Positions 15,915-24,332 of a stretch of DNA of 29,197 bases are shown piece after piece; the first letter of the stretch is position 1; every line of letters begins with the position of its first letter. The notes under the pieces were generated by a model that saw nothing but the letters and a program-made list of their open reading frames with translations, made no database searches and was not told the DNA's origin. A program made the position numbers and the translations under genes. The stretch spans positions 1-29,197 of the forward strand of contig CAJTTE010000030.1 in assembly GCA_910579265.1 (NCBI GenBank), in the 5' to 3' direction. Origin of the DNA: an uncultured Ruminiclostridium sp. Its GTDB lineage: Bacteria > Bacillota > Clostridia > Oscillospirales > Ruminococcaceae.

Positions 15915-16394
15915 TCAGATATCAGATAATCGATAAACTATCTCGACTATTTTCTTATCACACTCGTCTACATACCCTATATTCTCTTTCATATCCCACA
16001 AATATATTTTTTCCATCTCGTCGTTTTCTGCATGAATAAACGGAGATAATTCATTCTGACAGCCCGCAAAGACAGCTTGATATTTAGTATATCCCTTAGG
16101 ATCTTCAACCTTGATTAAACCTTTAAAATCAAGTTCTTCAATATTTTGATGCGTCTCTTCATACAGTTCTCTAATTGCCGCTTGTCTTGCCGTTTCCCCT
16201 TCTTCTATGCCCCCGGACGGAAGTTCCCATTGTTTTCTCCAACTATTGAATCCAACAACAAGCTTATCTCCGATCATCAAAATAACGTATGCACCGGTTA
16301 TGTTGTTATATTTGCAGATATCACTTTCAGTAATATCTAAATATTCTAACAATGTCCAACCGCTTCTGTTTTTCGCTAACATAACACGCTCCAT
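15915..16394 (-). CDS. Nudix hydrolase (cassette gene 1)
   Basis: A 159-residue Nudix-fold pyrophosphohydrolase. The Nudix box is GGIEEGETARQAAIRELYEE at about residues 61-80, followed by THQ; it matches G-x5-E-x7-R-E-U-x-E-E with Thr in place of the usual x-Gly at the end. It is preceded by WELPSGG, typical for (deoxy)nucleotide-type Nudix enzymes. Substrate unknown. Starts are possible at TTG 16430, ATG 16403 and ATG 16394. AAGGA lies ten bases before the last but only one base before 16403, so I chose 16394. Repeat R6 lies directly upstream (16434-16490). Confidence 0.88.
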   Translation of the reverse strand: MERVMLAKNRSGWTLLEYLDITESDICKYNNITGAYVILMIGDKLVVGFNSWRKQWELPSGGIEEGETARQAAIRELYEETHQNIEELDFKGLIKVEDPKGYTKYQAVFAGCQNELSPFIHAENDEMEKIYLWDMKENIGYVDECDKKIVEIVYRLSDI

Positions 16395-16433
16395 TTTAGT
16401 CATATCCTTACTTTCTGCTAAAGAAGTCAAACT

Positions 16434-16490
16434 TTAATAACGCTGCCCAAATCCGGTGCATCCACTTGTTTCGCCATATCCGCATATCCG
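16434..16490 (-). repeat. tRNA-Leu 5'-half-like repeat R6
   Basis: On the minus strand: GCGGATA, TG, GCGAAACAAGTGGATGC, A, CCGGA, TTTGGGC, AGCGTTATTA. It is the first repeat of the array in the direction of transcription and precedes the Nudix gene. The left flank differs from the AAATTTAATAT seen at R2 and R3. Confidence 0.72.
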
Positions 16491-16746
16491 CTCGGCAAAA
16501 TTAACACAAGGTGGATTTTATTACAATCTGCTCCACATTTATCAAAACAGAAAATCTGGCTCAACCCTTATTATTTTAAAATTTTTCGTCCTGTCGAAGT
16601 ACGAAATCTAATGACAGGTAAATCGACGCTTTCATATGGCGAAGGATCACTTTGAATATATCAAAACTTACATCTGACTGCAAAGCCTTATGCGTTTAAA
16701 AAGCTTACGTTTTAAGGAATTGGCTAAATTTCTTTGTAAAACAATA

Positions 16747-16767
16747 AACGTACCTTAAAGGTACGTT
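16747..16767 (-). terminator. Bidirectional hairpin terminator downstream of murA
   Basis: AACGTACCT and AGGTACGTT form a perfect 9-bp stem with a TAA loop. On the minus strand it is followed by TATTGTTTTAC, on the plus strand by ATTTTCTTT. It would end a transcript coming from murA through array D and so isolates the cassette array. Confidence 0.75.
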
Positions 16768-16830
16768 ATTTTCTTTACATATCCTTCTTCCAACAGCGAT
16801 CGTTCAAAAAACATCCCGATTTCGTGTGCC

Positions 16831-17162
16831 GAAAATTATTATATCATAAAAGGAGCACAGCGAAGCGGAGCGATTCCCCTAAACCGATACAATGTTCTCA
16901 GACATCAAGATCAATTCTTCATCTTTCTGCTGTCTGAGGTTATTATATCATAAAAGGAGCGCAGCAAAGCGGAGCGATTCCCCTAAACCGATACAATGTT
17001 CTCAGACATTAAAATCAAATCTACCTCTTTCTTCTGTCTGAGGTTATTATATCATAAAAAGAGCGAAGCAAAGCGGAGCGATTCTCCTGAACCGATACAA
17101 TGTTCTCAGACATTAAAATCAAATCTACCTCTTTCTTCTGTCTGAGGTTATTATATCATAAA
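16831..17162 (-). repeat. 104-bp repeat array D, 3 complete units
   Basis: Unit anchors lie at 16831 (degenerate), 16935, 17039 and 17143, each 104 bp apart. On the minus strand the stem is CCTCAGACA with TGTCTGAGA, and the mini-ORF start ATGTCTGAGAACATTGTATC is conserved. The frame from the first unit runs 30 codons to TAG, while the others stop after eight codons (GTTTAG). The array lies about 90 bp 3' of murA on the same strand. Confidence 0.92.
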
Positions 17163-17253
17163 TATGCTTTCCCGGACGGTTTTGGTTCAAGGATTTATAT
17201 TTATTCTGTAATGATTCCGAAAAAGCTTTTACATTCAAAGGTATTATCAAAAC

Positions 17254-18534
17254 TTAAAGAGCTTTTCTCATGCCGTCGGTAAACACACGCTTAACAATAT
17301 CGGCGCCTAAATTCTGAAGCTTAATTTCCATATCCTCATATCCTCTTTCGATATGATAGATATCTTCTATTTCCGTTATTCCCTCAGTAGAAAGCCCTGC
17401 TATTATAAGAGCCGCACCTGCCCGCAGATCCGATGCCTTAACAGGAGCTCCCGTTAAATGCTCAACGCCTTCAATAATTGCTACCTTCCCGTCAACGGAA
17501 ATATCCGCGCCCATACGTCTCAATTCATCTACATAACGGAATCTGTTGTCAAACATGCTTTCCGTAACGATGCTTGTACCCTTAGCCATAGTCAAAAGAG
17601 CTGTGAGCTGCGGCTGCATATCCGTAGGAAAACCGGGATGCGGCATTGTTTTTACCGTGGTTTTCTCATAACGTTCCTGACCGATAACCCTGAGATAATC
17701 ATCATGCTCTTCTATAACAACGCCTATTTTCCTGAGCTTTGAGGTGATAGGCTCCAGATGCTTGGGTATTATATTGTTTATGATAACGTTACCCTTTGTG
17801 GCAGCGGCCGCTATCATGTAAGTTCCTGCTTCTATCTGATCCGGAATCACGGTATATTCGGTACCGTGAAGCTTATTAACTCCGCGGATCTTTATCACGT
17901 CCGTGCCGGCACCCATGATATCCGCGCCCATGGAATTCAGGAAGTTTGCAAGATCGACAATATGAGGTTCTTTAGCTGCGTTTTCAAGAATTGTAAGACC
18001 CTCAGCCTTACATGCGGCCAGAATAGCATTTATGGTCGCGCCTACGGTAACCCTATCAAAATATATCTGAGTACCGATAAGCTTGTCCGCCTTAATATCA
18101 ACGATACCATGCTCAATGGTGTAATCCGCGCCCAATGCCTTAAAGCACTTAAGATGCTGGTCTATAGGTCTGTCACCAAGATCGCACCCGCCGGGCATAG
18201 AGACCCTTGCCCTTCCGAAGCGATTCAGCATCGTGCTTAAAAAATAATAGCTTGCCCTCATGGAGCGCGCCATTTCATAGGGTACCACCATATCCCTTAT
18301 ATGAGCCGCATCGATCCTTATCGTGTTTTTATTTATGATCTTAACCTCAGCGCCCATTTCGGTAAGTATTCTGAGATCAATCGATACGTCGTTTATCTCA
18401 GGTACATTGTAAAGAATGCATGGACCGTCCGCAAGTATTGTTGCGGGAATAATGGCTACTGCCGCATTTTTTGCGCCGCTTATATTAACGGTTCCCGTAA
18501 GTCTCTTTCCGCCGTTTATAATAAATTTATCCAA
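17254..18534 (-). CDS. murA: UDP-N-acetylglucosamine 1-carboxyvinyltransferase MurA
   Basis: The enzyme transfers enolpyruvate from PEP to UDP-GlcNAc, the first committed step of peptidoglycan synthesis, in the cytosol. The length of 426 residues is normal. The N-terminus DKFIINGGKRLTGTVNISGA is the family start, with the SGAKNAA substrate motif. The catalytic Cys lies in MPGGCDLGDRPIDQHL near residue 117, so fosfomycin could in principle alkylate it. Further signatures are AAATKG and TDMQPQLTALLTMAKG. The start codon is TTG, supported by the conserved N-terminus. Clostridia often have two MurA paralogues; which one this is cannot be told here. It has its own extended -10 promoter and is followed by repeat array D and a terminator. 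Confidence 0.96.
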   Translation of the reverse strand: MDKFIINGGKRLTGTVNISGAKNAAVAIIPATILADGPCILYNVPEINDVSIDLRILTEMGAEVKIINKNTIRIDAAHIRDMVVPYEMARSMRASYYFLSTMLNRFGRARVSMPGGCDLGDRPIDQHLKCFKALGADYTIEHGIVDIKADKLIGTQIYFDRVTVGATINAILAACKAEGLTILENAAKEPHIVDLANFLNSMGADIMGAGTDVIKIRGVNKLHGTEYTVIPDQIEAGTYMIAAAATKGNVIINNIIPKHLEPITSKLRKIGVVIEEHDDYLRVIGQERYEKTTVKTMPHPGFPTDMQPQLTALLTMAKGTSIVTESMFDNRFRYVDELRRMGADISVDGKVAIIEGVEHLTGAPVKASDLRAGAALIIAGLSTEGITEIEDIYHIERGYEDMEIKLQNLGADIVKRVFTDGMRKAL

Positions 18535-18672
18535 TTTTTCAAGCCTGCCCCTATTTTATAATTTTGAGGATCGCATTTATCCGAAAACCTGTAAAGATCT
18601 TCATAACACTAAACGTTAGTAGTATTTCAAAATATGATTAAGATATTCGACTGTCCGTTCACACAATTGTTA

Positions 18673-18701
18673 ATTATATCACATTCTCATTAAAAAAGAA
18701 A
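18673..18701 (-). promoter_or_regulatory. Extended -10 promoter of murA
   Basis: On the minus strand TGATATAAT (TG extension plus perfect TATAAT, 18678-18673) with a weak -35 (TTTCTT) 17 bases upstream. It leaves a leader of about 130 nt to the TTG start. The TGATATAAT string also occurs in the 104-bp repeat units. Confidence 0.55.
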
Positions 18702-18967
18702 TAGAAAAACCCAAAAATCTACAATTTGAACAACAAACGGCTCATATGACAAAACATTTTTACATTTACGTTAATTCTTTCCATACGGTGAAAAGTAAGC
18801 ACAGAGATATATCGAACAATGTAAAATGCCGTCTCCAATACTTCTACAAATAAAGATTTCCGGAGGAAAAATCAGATAAAATCAAAGAAAAAAGCATGTT
18901 TCTAAAATATGTACAATTATTCCGCCGGAAACATCAACTCAACAATACATTACGGACATGGATCTAT

Positions 18968-20008
18968 TTATTCCGCTTCCGGACTGCTCTGAGGGGTCTG
19001 CTCCGCTCCAGTTGCGGTGACCGCAGGCTCCGCATCAGTTTGCGGAACGGTTTCGCTTTCTCCGGAGCTGCTATCCGGAGCTACAGTCTCCGGAACATCG
19101 CTGCTTTGATCACTTATTTCACCGTTGCCGTCATTAACGATTATCTGCTCAGTAGTCACAGAAGGAGACGGTGCTCTGGTGGCTCTTGTTTTTTCTTCGC
19201 TTACCGTTTCGCTCGGAGCAATTCTTATTACCTCGATCTTTTCGATCACTATCTCATCAATCGGCTTTGAAGCGATCTCACTTTTATCATCGGAATTGTT
19301 TCCTAAAATCGTTTCTATACCGTTAATGGCCTTCAGTACGTCTTCGCCGTCAACTACCTGACCGAAAACCGTATCCTCTCCGTCATAATCGTAAATGCCG
19401 CCAACCCGGGCATATCTTTCCTTAACCTCGGCAGGAAGGTTTTTAAGCTTGTTGCAGTATTCACGATAAAATTTCTTATCATCTTCAAGCATTTTATCCG
19501 CAATTTCGGCATTATCCAGGTCTTTGGTTATTTTTTCAGCTATCTCGTCAACATTTACGGGCTCGTTATTGCTGACTATATAAAACTGACGATAATTTCC
19601 GTTGGCGTTTTTTGCCATACAGAGGGCTCCGTAATAATGACACATATATTTTGACGTTTCCGTAGCAAAGTATTCCTGGGGGGCAATATCGCCGTCAAAC
19701 CCGGTTCCGGTAAGAGAGCCGCCCTGTATAAGCTGATCCTTTACTACGCGGTGAATAGTCCGACCGTCATAATACTTATCGTTTACACTGTTTATAAACT
19801 GCTTTACCGCATTTGGCGCCGCCTGGGGAAACAGCTTGACAGTTATGTCACCATAATTCATTATGCTTATCACGGCAAAAACATCGCCTTCTTCAAGAGA
19901 TACCTCTCCGGTATTTCCCATAAATCCCGGCTCATTGGAACATCCTGCCGCAAAGCTGAGGCAAAGCACGGCGGCGGAAACTGCGACGATTTTCCTTATC
20001 CTGCTCAT
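18968..20008 (-). CDS. Cyclophilin-type peptidyl-prolyl isomerase lipoprotein
   Basis: A 346-residue lipoprotein for proline cis-trans isomerisation outside the membrane. The signal peptide ends in the lipobox FAAGC with Cys23 as lipidation site. The cyclophilin domain (about 44-260) keeps TIHRVVKDQLIQGGSLTG (active-site Arg in HRV, and QGG) and QFYIVSNN. VFGQVVDGEDVLKAINGIET matches the C-terminal cyclophilin block. An insertion of about 60 charged residues (DNAEIADKMLEDDKKFYREY region) separates the halves. Residues about 270-346 are a low-complexity Ser/Thr/Pro/Glu tail, probably disordered. It follows the related lipoprotein gene by 80 bp on the same strand, so the two may share a transcript. 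Confidence 0.9.
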   Translation of the reverse strand: MSRIRKIVAVSAAVLCLSFAAGCSNEPGFMGNTGEVSLEEGDVFAVISIMNYGDITVKLFPQAAPNAVKQFINSVNDKYYDGRTIHRVVKDQLIQGGSLTGTGFDGDIAPQEYFATETSKYMCHYYGALCMAKNANGNYRQFYIVSNNEPVNVDEIAEKITKDLDNAEIADKMLEDDKKFYREYCNKLKNLPAEVKERYARVGGIYDYDGEDTVFGQVVDGEDVLKAINGIETILGNNSDDKSEIASKPIDEIVIEKIEVIRIAPSETVSEEKTRATRAPSPSVTTEQIIVNDGNGEISDQSSDVPETVAPDSSSGESETVPQTDAEPAVTATGAEQTPQSSPEAE

Positions 20009-20088
20009 CGGTTACTCCTTCTGTATTGTAATAAAATCAAAGCCTTTCAAGACCGTGCGGAAAAACGCACCATTCTATATCCGTAAGG

Positions 20089-20823
20089 TTATTTATGAAA
20101 TTCGGTTATTTCAACATGCTTAACTATTATTTCATCCTTGGGCGACTGAGTCTCACTGTCCACCTCGGCATCGATTATTTTTTCAAAAACGTCCATTCCG
20201 TCAACAACCTGGCCGAACACCGTAAGAACTCCGCTCATCATGGGAATCGCTCCCTTTTCCTGCCATTTATCTATCAATTCCTGAGGAAAAAGCTGCTGGT
20301 CTCCTTTTTTAAAGCTTTTAAGCTGTTCAACGGCTTCATCGGTAAATTCAATCGTGTTGCAGATCACATATCTGCTGTCGCCGTAACCCATGGTAGGCGA
20401 ATACGAACAAAGGGCGCCCTTGAAAGGCCAAAGCTTGGGAGTGCTTTCAAGAGGGATAAGATTTCCGTCATTGGATGCGCCGGAAGAACCGTCCTTGCTG
20501 GAAGAGCCTGTCGCCGCAAATGATTTCTCATATACCGCATAAAAATTCGTGTTGTCGTAATAACCGTCCTTGGCACGATTTACGAAATTATCCACCGTAT
20601 TCGGAGCATATTCCGGATAAAGTACGACGGTCAAATCTCCCAAAGAAGTTTGTATGACAGCCGAAAGACGTCCCTCTTCAGGCTCTTCAAGCTGTACAAA
20701 CTCCATTTGTGAATAATCATAATTCAAAGCGTGGCTCTTAAACTGTTCTCCGAATAAAGCGGAGCATCCGCTGCAAATCAGCAACGATGCCGCAACAGGT
20801 AATATCAGTAACTTTTTCTTCAA
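20089..20823 (-). CDS. Cyclophilin-like lipoprotein with altered active site
   Basis: A 244-residue lipoprotein related to the neighbouring isomerase. The signal peptide ends in ICSGC (Cys20). The cyclophilin fold is recognisable from LGDLTVVLYPEYAPNTVDNF, GYYDNTNF and VFGQVVDGMDVFEKIIDAEV. However, the usual FHRV with its catalytic Arg reads FYAVYEKS here, the QGG is replaced by TGSSSKDGSSG, and the QFFI position reads SRYVICNT. Isomerase activity is therefore doubtful, and it may be a binding or chaperone-like paralogue. A good AAGGAAGG ribosome site precedes the ATG, and a TATAAT lies at 20865-20860 on this strand. Confidence 0.85.
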   Translation of the reverse strand: MKKKLLILPVAASLLICSGCSALFGEQFKSHALNYDYSQMEFVQLEEPEEGRLSAVIQTSLGDLTVVLYPEYAPNTVDNFVNRAKDGYYDNTNFYAVYEKSFAATGSSSKDGSSGASNDGNLIPLESTPKLWPFKGALCSYSPTMGYGDSRYVICNTIEFTDEAVEQLKSFKKGDQQLFPQELIDKWQEKGAIPMMSGVLTVFGQVVDGMDVFEKIIDAEVDSETQSPKDEIIVKHVEITEFHK

Positions 20824-20898
20824 AATAACGCCTTCCTTTTTTTCATGACGGTAAACAACATTATAAGATCCTGAAAAGGCTTTTAAAACACAGTCCGA

Positions 20899-21146
20899 AA
20901 AAGCCGCTTACCGTTCGTCATTATTTTTAACACCATATCGGTCAACCCAGGATTCAAAGCGCCAAAGCGCATCAGCAAACATATCGGGGCGCATCTGAAA
21001 ACAAAGCAAATTTGTACAATTTCTTTCAAGGAAGAATGCGGAGAAATACCGGTGTATTTCGTAGTTGTCCCTTTGGGATAACCAGCGGCATTCTTTGACG
21101 CGGAAAGCGTCGGCTGTTAGCAGAAATCGTGCATTTAGCGGCTTTT
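20899..21146. repeat. Possible MITE-like segment with 10-bp inverted ends
   Basis: AAAAGCCGCT (20899-20908) and AGCGGCTTTT (21137-21146) are perfect inverted repeats enclosing about 230 bp. That interval includes the near-palindrome GAAATACCGGTGTATTTC, comparable to GGAATACTGACGTATTTC in the element at 7682. A 113-codon minus-strand frame (20908-21249) covers it but has no ribosome site and no recognisable domain. No target duplication is seen. Confidence 0.3.
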
Positions 21147-21399
21147 CAGATATTCCCCAGCCCGGCGTAATGCCAAACGCGGTTCGCAAGCCCTTAGAAA
21201 AACCGTTTCCTGAGGACGTAAGGCACATCGACCCAAGCATAACGGGCAACCTCTTATATTATATAGATTATCCGACATAAAGTCAAGAGATATTGCGGTT
21301 ACAATTTGGTTACATTTTAAAAAAAGAAAATGTCAAAGCTCATACACATCGTATTCCCGCTTTTAACCGATATTGTATCTCAAAAGAAAACATATTATC

Positions 21400-22794
21400 T
21401 CAAAGCTTCCTTATATCAGTTCCCTGACGCGTTTCCTCCACGGCATATCCTTTGGAATAAATTTCCTCACGAATACTGTCCGCCAATGCAAAATCTTTAT
21501 TTTTGCGGGCTTCCTTACGCTTTTCAACCAGCTTTATAACCTCTTCGGGTATTTCCTCTTCCTTAACGTAGATTATTCCAAGAACTCCGGTAAGCTCGTC
21601 AAACACTTCCTTTAACAATTCAAGAGAGCCTGCGGAAACGTTTTTATCCAACAAAGCGGTATTTATTTCACGAACCAATTCAAAAACCGCCGTAATCCCA
21701 TCCGCAGTATTCAAATCATCGTCCATAGCTTCGATAAACTGTTTTCTTCTGTTTTCAGCCATAGCTCTAATCTCATCCGAGCAGCTTCCGGTTTTAGCCG
21801 AAGCCATTGACTTTTCAAGTGATTTTTTGCAGGTTTTGAGACGGCTCAGAGAAGCGACCGCGCCCTCCATTACTTCAGGCGTATAGTTAAGCTGCGCCCT
21901 GTACTGAGCCTGGAGAAGCATGAATCTTACGGGCTCATATCCGAATTTTTCCGCAAGATCGCGTACAAGGAAGAAATTACCTTTGGATTTACTCATTTTG
22001 CGGTTATCCACATTAAGCATACCGTTATGCATCCATATATTCGCCAGAGCATATCCGTTGGCGCATTCCGACTGTGCTATCTCGTTTTCATGATGAGGGA
22101 AAATCAGGTCTGCGCCTCCGCCGTGAATATCAAGAGGGCCGCTTACGTAATGACTTGACATTGCACTGCACTCGATATGCCAGCCCGGCCTTCCCTTACC
22201 ATATGGAGAATCCCAATAGGGCTCGCCTTCTTTGGCTGCCTTCCAGACGGCAAAATCCATCGGATCACGCTTTTGTTCTCCGATATCGACACGTTCACTT
22301 GCTCCCGCCCTAAGATCGTCAAGAGGCATATGAGACAGCTTTCCGTATTCGGGGTACTTATTGGCGGAAAAATAAACGTCCCCCCCGCTCTGATAAGCGA
22401 ATCCCTTATCTATAAGCTTTTTGACCATATCAAGTATTATGCCTATGCTTTCCGTAGCCTTCGGATGCAGATCCGCGTCGGCAACATTAAGACCCCTTGC
22501 GTCTTTAAAATACTCCTTTATCATTGCCTCCGAATGCTCAAAGGGGGAAATGCCTCTTTCATTCGCGATCCTTATGATCTTATCATCCACATCGGTAAAG
22601 TTCTGAATATACCTGACGTCATAGCCTCTGTACTTCAGATATCTTCTTAAAACATCAAAAACACACAGCTGACGGGCATTTCCAACATGTATCAAATTAT
22701 AGACGGTAGGACCGCAGACATAAATGTTCACTTTGTTCCCGTCGATAGGAACAAACTCTTCTTTTTTTCTGGTCATTGTGTTATAGATACGCAT
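21400..22794 (-). CDS. cysS: Cysteinyl-tRNA synthetase
   Basis: A class I synthetase charging tRNA-Cys, 464 residues, normal length. The Rossmann fold has YVCGPTVYNLIHVGNAR (Cys zinc ligand and HIGH-type HVGN) near residues 25-41. The other zinc ligands are in HIECSAMSSHYV and FPHHENEIAQSE. The signature loop is RKMSKSKGNFF at about residue 266. The C-terminal helical part (EEVIKLVEKRKEARKNKDFA) is typical. It follows cysE by about 240 bp on the minus strand. The T-box leader upstream of cysE probably governs both, linking cysteine synthesis and use to tRNA-Cys charging. Confidence 0.96.
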   Translation of the reverse strand: MRIYNTMTRKKEEFVPIDGNKVNIYVCGPTVYNLIHVGNARQLCVFDVLRRYLKYRGYDVRYIQNFTDVDDKIIRIANERGISPFEHSEAMIKEYFKDARGLNVADADLHPKATESIGIILDMVKKLIDKGFAYQSGGDVYFSANKYPEYGKLSHMPLDDLRAGASERVDIGEQKRDPMDFAVWKAAKEGEPYWDSPYGKGRPGWHIECSAMSSHYVSGPLDIHGGGADLIFPHHENEIAQSECANGYALANIWMHNGMLNVDNRKMSKSKGNFFLVRDLAEKFGYEPVRFMLLQAQYRAQLNYTPEVMEGAVASLSRLKTCKKSLEKSMASAKTGSCSDEIRAMAENRRKQFIEAMDDDLNTADGITAVFELVREINTALLDKNVSAGSLELLKEVFDELTGVLGIIYVKEEEIPEEVIKLVEKRKEARKNKDFALADSIREEIYSKGYAVEETRQGTDIRKL

Positions 22795-23035
22795 AATATT
22801 TCCTTTCCTGATAAACAGATTTTATCATCCCAATAATATACCGCCAGTATAATAAACGACTTATTAAACAATAATGCAATTTGTCATTTGCCGAGTCAAG
22901 CATACAAAGCAGCATCGTCTCCTTGACAATCAACATTTTAAACCGAAAGCTTTTCAGAAATTTTGATCCGGCCGGGAACAGAACAAAAACCGCAGACTAT
23001 CCGAAGCCGTATTCCTCTGCGCACCGGCATATCTC

Positions 23036-23659
23036 TTATTTTTCCATTTCCTCCAAGATCTTATCCAGCTCTCTTTTCAAACCGCACATTTCCTGAGAAA
23101 CCGGATCGGGAAAATGTATCTGATCCAGATCTCCGATCCGTATTCCGTCACGTTTTACAATTCTCGCCGGCACTCCCACGGCAGTACAGTTTGGCGGCAC
23201 CTCGCTCAAAACAACCGCATTGGCGGCAATCTTACTGTTATCGCCCACCTTAAAGGGGCCGAGGACCCTTGCTCCGGCTCCCACCATAACGTTGTTCCCT
23301 AAAGTAGGATGCCGTTTCCCCGTCTCCTTGCCCGTTCCTCCGAGCGTTACGCCCTGATATATGGTGCAGTTATCACCGATCTCAGCAGTTTCTCCGATAA
23401 CTACACCGCTTCCGTGATCGATGAAAAAATTTTTTCCGATAGTCGCACCCGGATGAATCTCTATGCCGGTTTTACGAAGAGCACGCTGACTAATAGCCCT
23501 GGCACGAAAGAAATGCCCTTTAATAAAATGCTTATGAGCCCTTCGGTATGCCCGTACTGCCTTAAAGCTCGGGTAAAGCAAAAATACCTCAAGCCTGCTC
23601 TTAGCCGCCGGATCACGCTCAATAATGGAGTCCAATTCCGATTTTAAGTTATTGAACAT
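23036..23659 (-). CDS. cysE: Serine O-acetyltransferase
   Basis: CysE makes O-acetylserine from serine and acetyl-CoA, the first step of cysteine synthesis. It has a short helical N-terminus followed by left-handed beta-helix hexapeptide repeats (IHPGATIGKNFFIDHGSGVV, then IGETAEIGDNCTIYQGVTLG, and GTGKETGKRHPTLGNN). The catalytic His is in IDHGSG. The C-terminal tail ends KRELDKILEEMEK. The open frame continues upstream to 23839, but that part would lie in the T-box leader and terminator. The ATG at 23659 has AGGAG five bases upstream and starts MFNNLKSELDSIIERDPA, the usual family start (207 residues). First gene of cysE-cysS. Confidence 0.94.
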   Translation of the reverse strand: MFNNLKSELDSIIERDPAAKSRLEVFLLYPSFKAVRAYRRAHKHFIKGHFFRARAISQRALRKTGIEIHPGATIGKNFFIDHGSGVVIGETAEIGDNCTIYQGVTLGGTGKETGKRHPTLGNNVMVGAGARVLGPFKVGDNSKIAANAVVLSEVPPNCTAVGVPARIVKRDGIRIGDLDQIHFPDPVSQEMCGLKRELDKILEEMEK

Positions 23660-23752
23660 ATCTTCTCCTGTTTTCATAAAAATAAAAAACCGATTTTTCC
23701 TATCGACGGATAACCGTCCGTTAAAAACACCCGATATTTTACGGTAATTTTT

Positions 23753-23784
23753 AAAAAAAGCCGCCCTACGCATATGCGAAGGCG
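23753..23784 (-). terminator. T-box intrinsic terminator
   Basis: On the minus strand GCCTTCGCA pairs with TGCGTAGGGC and is followed by GGCTTTTTTT. It lies just after the T-box motif and would be formed when tRNA-Cys is charged. Confidence 0.85.
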
Positions 23785-24072
23785 ACAACGTCACGGTTCC
23801 ACTTCGATTTCTCCTTAAAAAGAAGCTCAGCCCGATCAAAGCATAACAAAAGCCTCTACGCTCAAATCGGATCTTTCTTTAACGCAGAAAGTACGTGCGA
23901 AGATACTGACGAACAGACCCGTCATTTTCCCCCCGCCGACTCACGGACGCACATTCGCATGCCCCGAATACCGGTCTCTCACCGCCGCCGGCTCTCTTAA
24001 AAACGGTAAACATGCTACTCTGACCGCTCAAAGTCTTTATGTATCCAACACATTAAGTGTATGCAATTCCGT
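23761..24072 (-). promoter_or_regulatory. T-box riboswitch (probably tRNA-Cys)
   Basis: On the minus strand the leader has the stem I signature AGAGAGCCGG...GGTGAGAGACCGG (about 23997-23970) and the T-box antiterminator motif AAGTGGAACCGTGACG (about 23804-23789), close to the consensus AGGGTGGAACCGCG. A terminator with seven U follows. T-boxes read the charging state of one tRNA through a specifier codon. UGC triplets occur in the candidate specifier region (near 23956-23948), which fits Cys and the downstream cysE-cysS genes. The exact specifier was not proven by folding. Confidence 0.88.
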
Positions 24073-24077
24073 TAAAA

Positions 24078-24106
24078 AGTGTACCATATTTTATTTAAAT
24101 TGTCAA
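24078..24106 (-). promoter_or_regulatory. Promoter of the cysE-cysS T-box transcript
   Basis: On the minus strand a perfect TTGACA (24106-24101), 17-base spacer and TACACT (24083-24078). The transcript would begin near 24071, just ahead of the T-box stem I. Confidence 0.85.
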
Positions 24107-24332
24107 CCGTAAAACTTTACGGAATGTCCGCATAAAACCCCGCATCGGATTTTAGGTATAAATCAAATACGGATTTCACGCAGACATATGCATCCGATCC
24201 TTTCAATTGTAAAAAACGTTAAAAAGTATTTTATTTATATTCTGATAACAGTATTTTTCGCATGAAAATCCCTGCCCCGGGAAGTAAATCAGATATGCCT
24301 TAAAGGCATGGCAGGATCATAATTTAAAGCAT

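Noticed and set aside
12629..16490. Classical integron with attC sites
   Set aside because: The repeats show a tRNA D-arm and not the paired R and L boxes (GTTRRRY/RYYYAAC) of attC, and no integron integrase is in the window.
20908..21249. 113-codon minus-strand ORF
   Set aside because: It has no ribosome site and no recognisable domain, and lies across the inverted-repeat segment at 20899-21146, so it is probably non-coding.
23660..23839. N-terminal extension of CysE
   Set aside because: This stretch is the T-box terminator and leader, and a well-placed AGGAG precedes the ATG at 23659.
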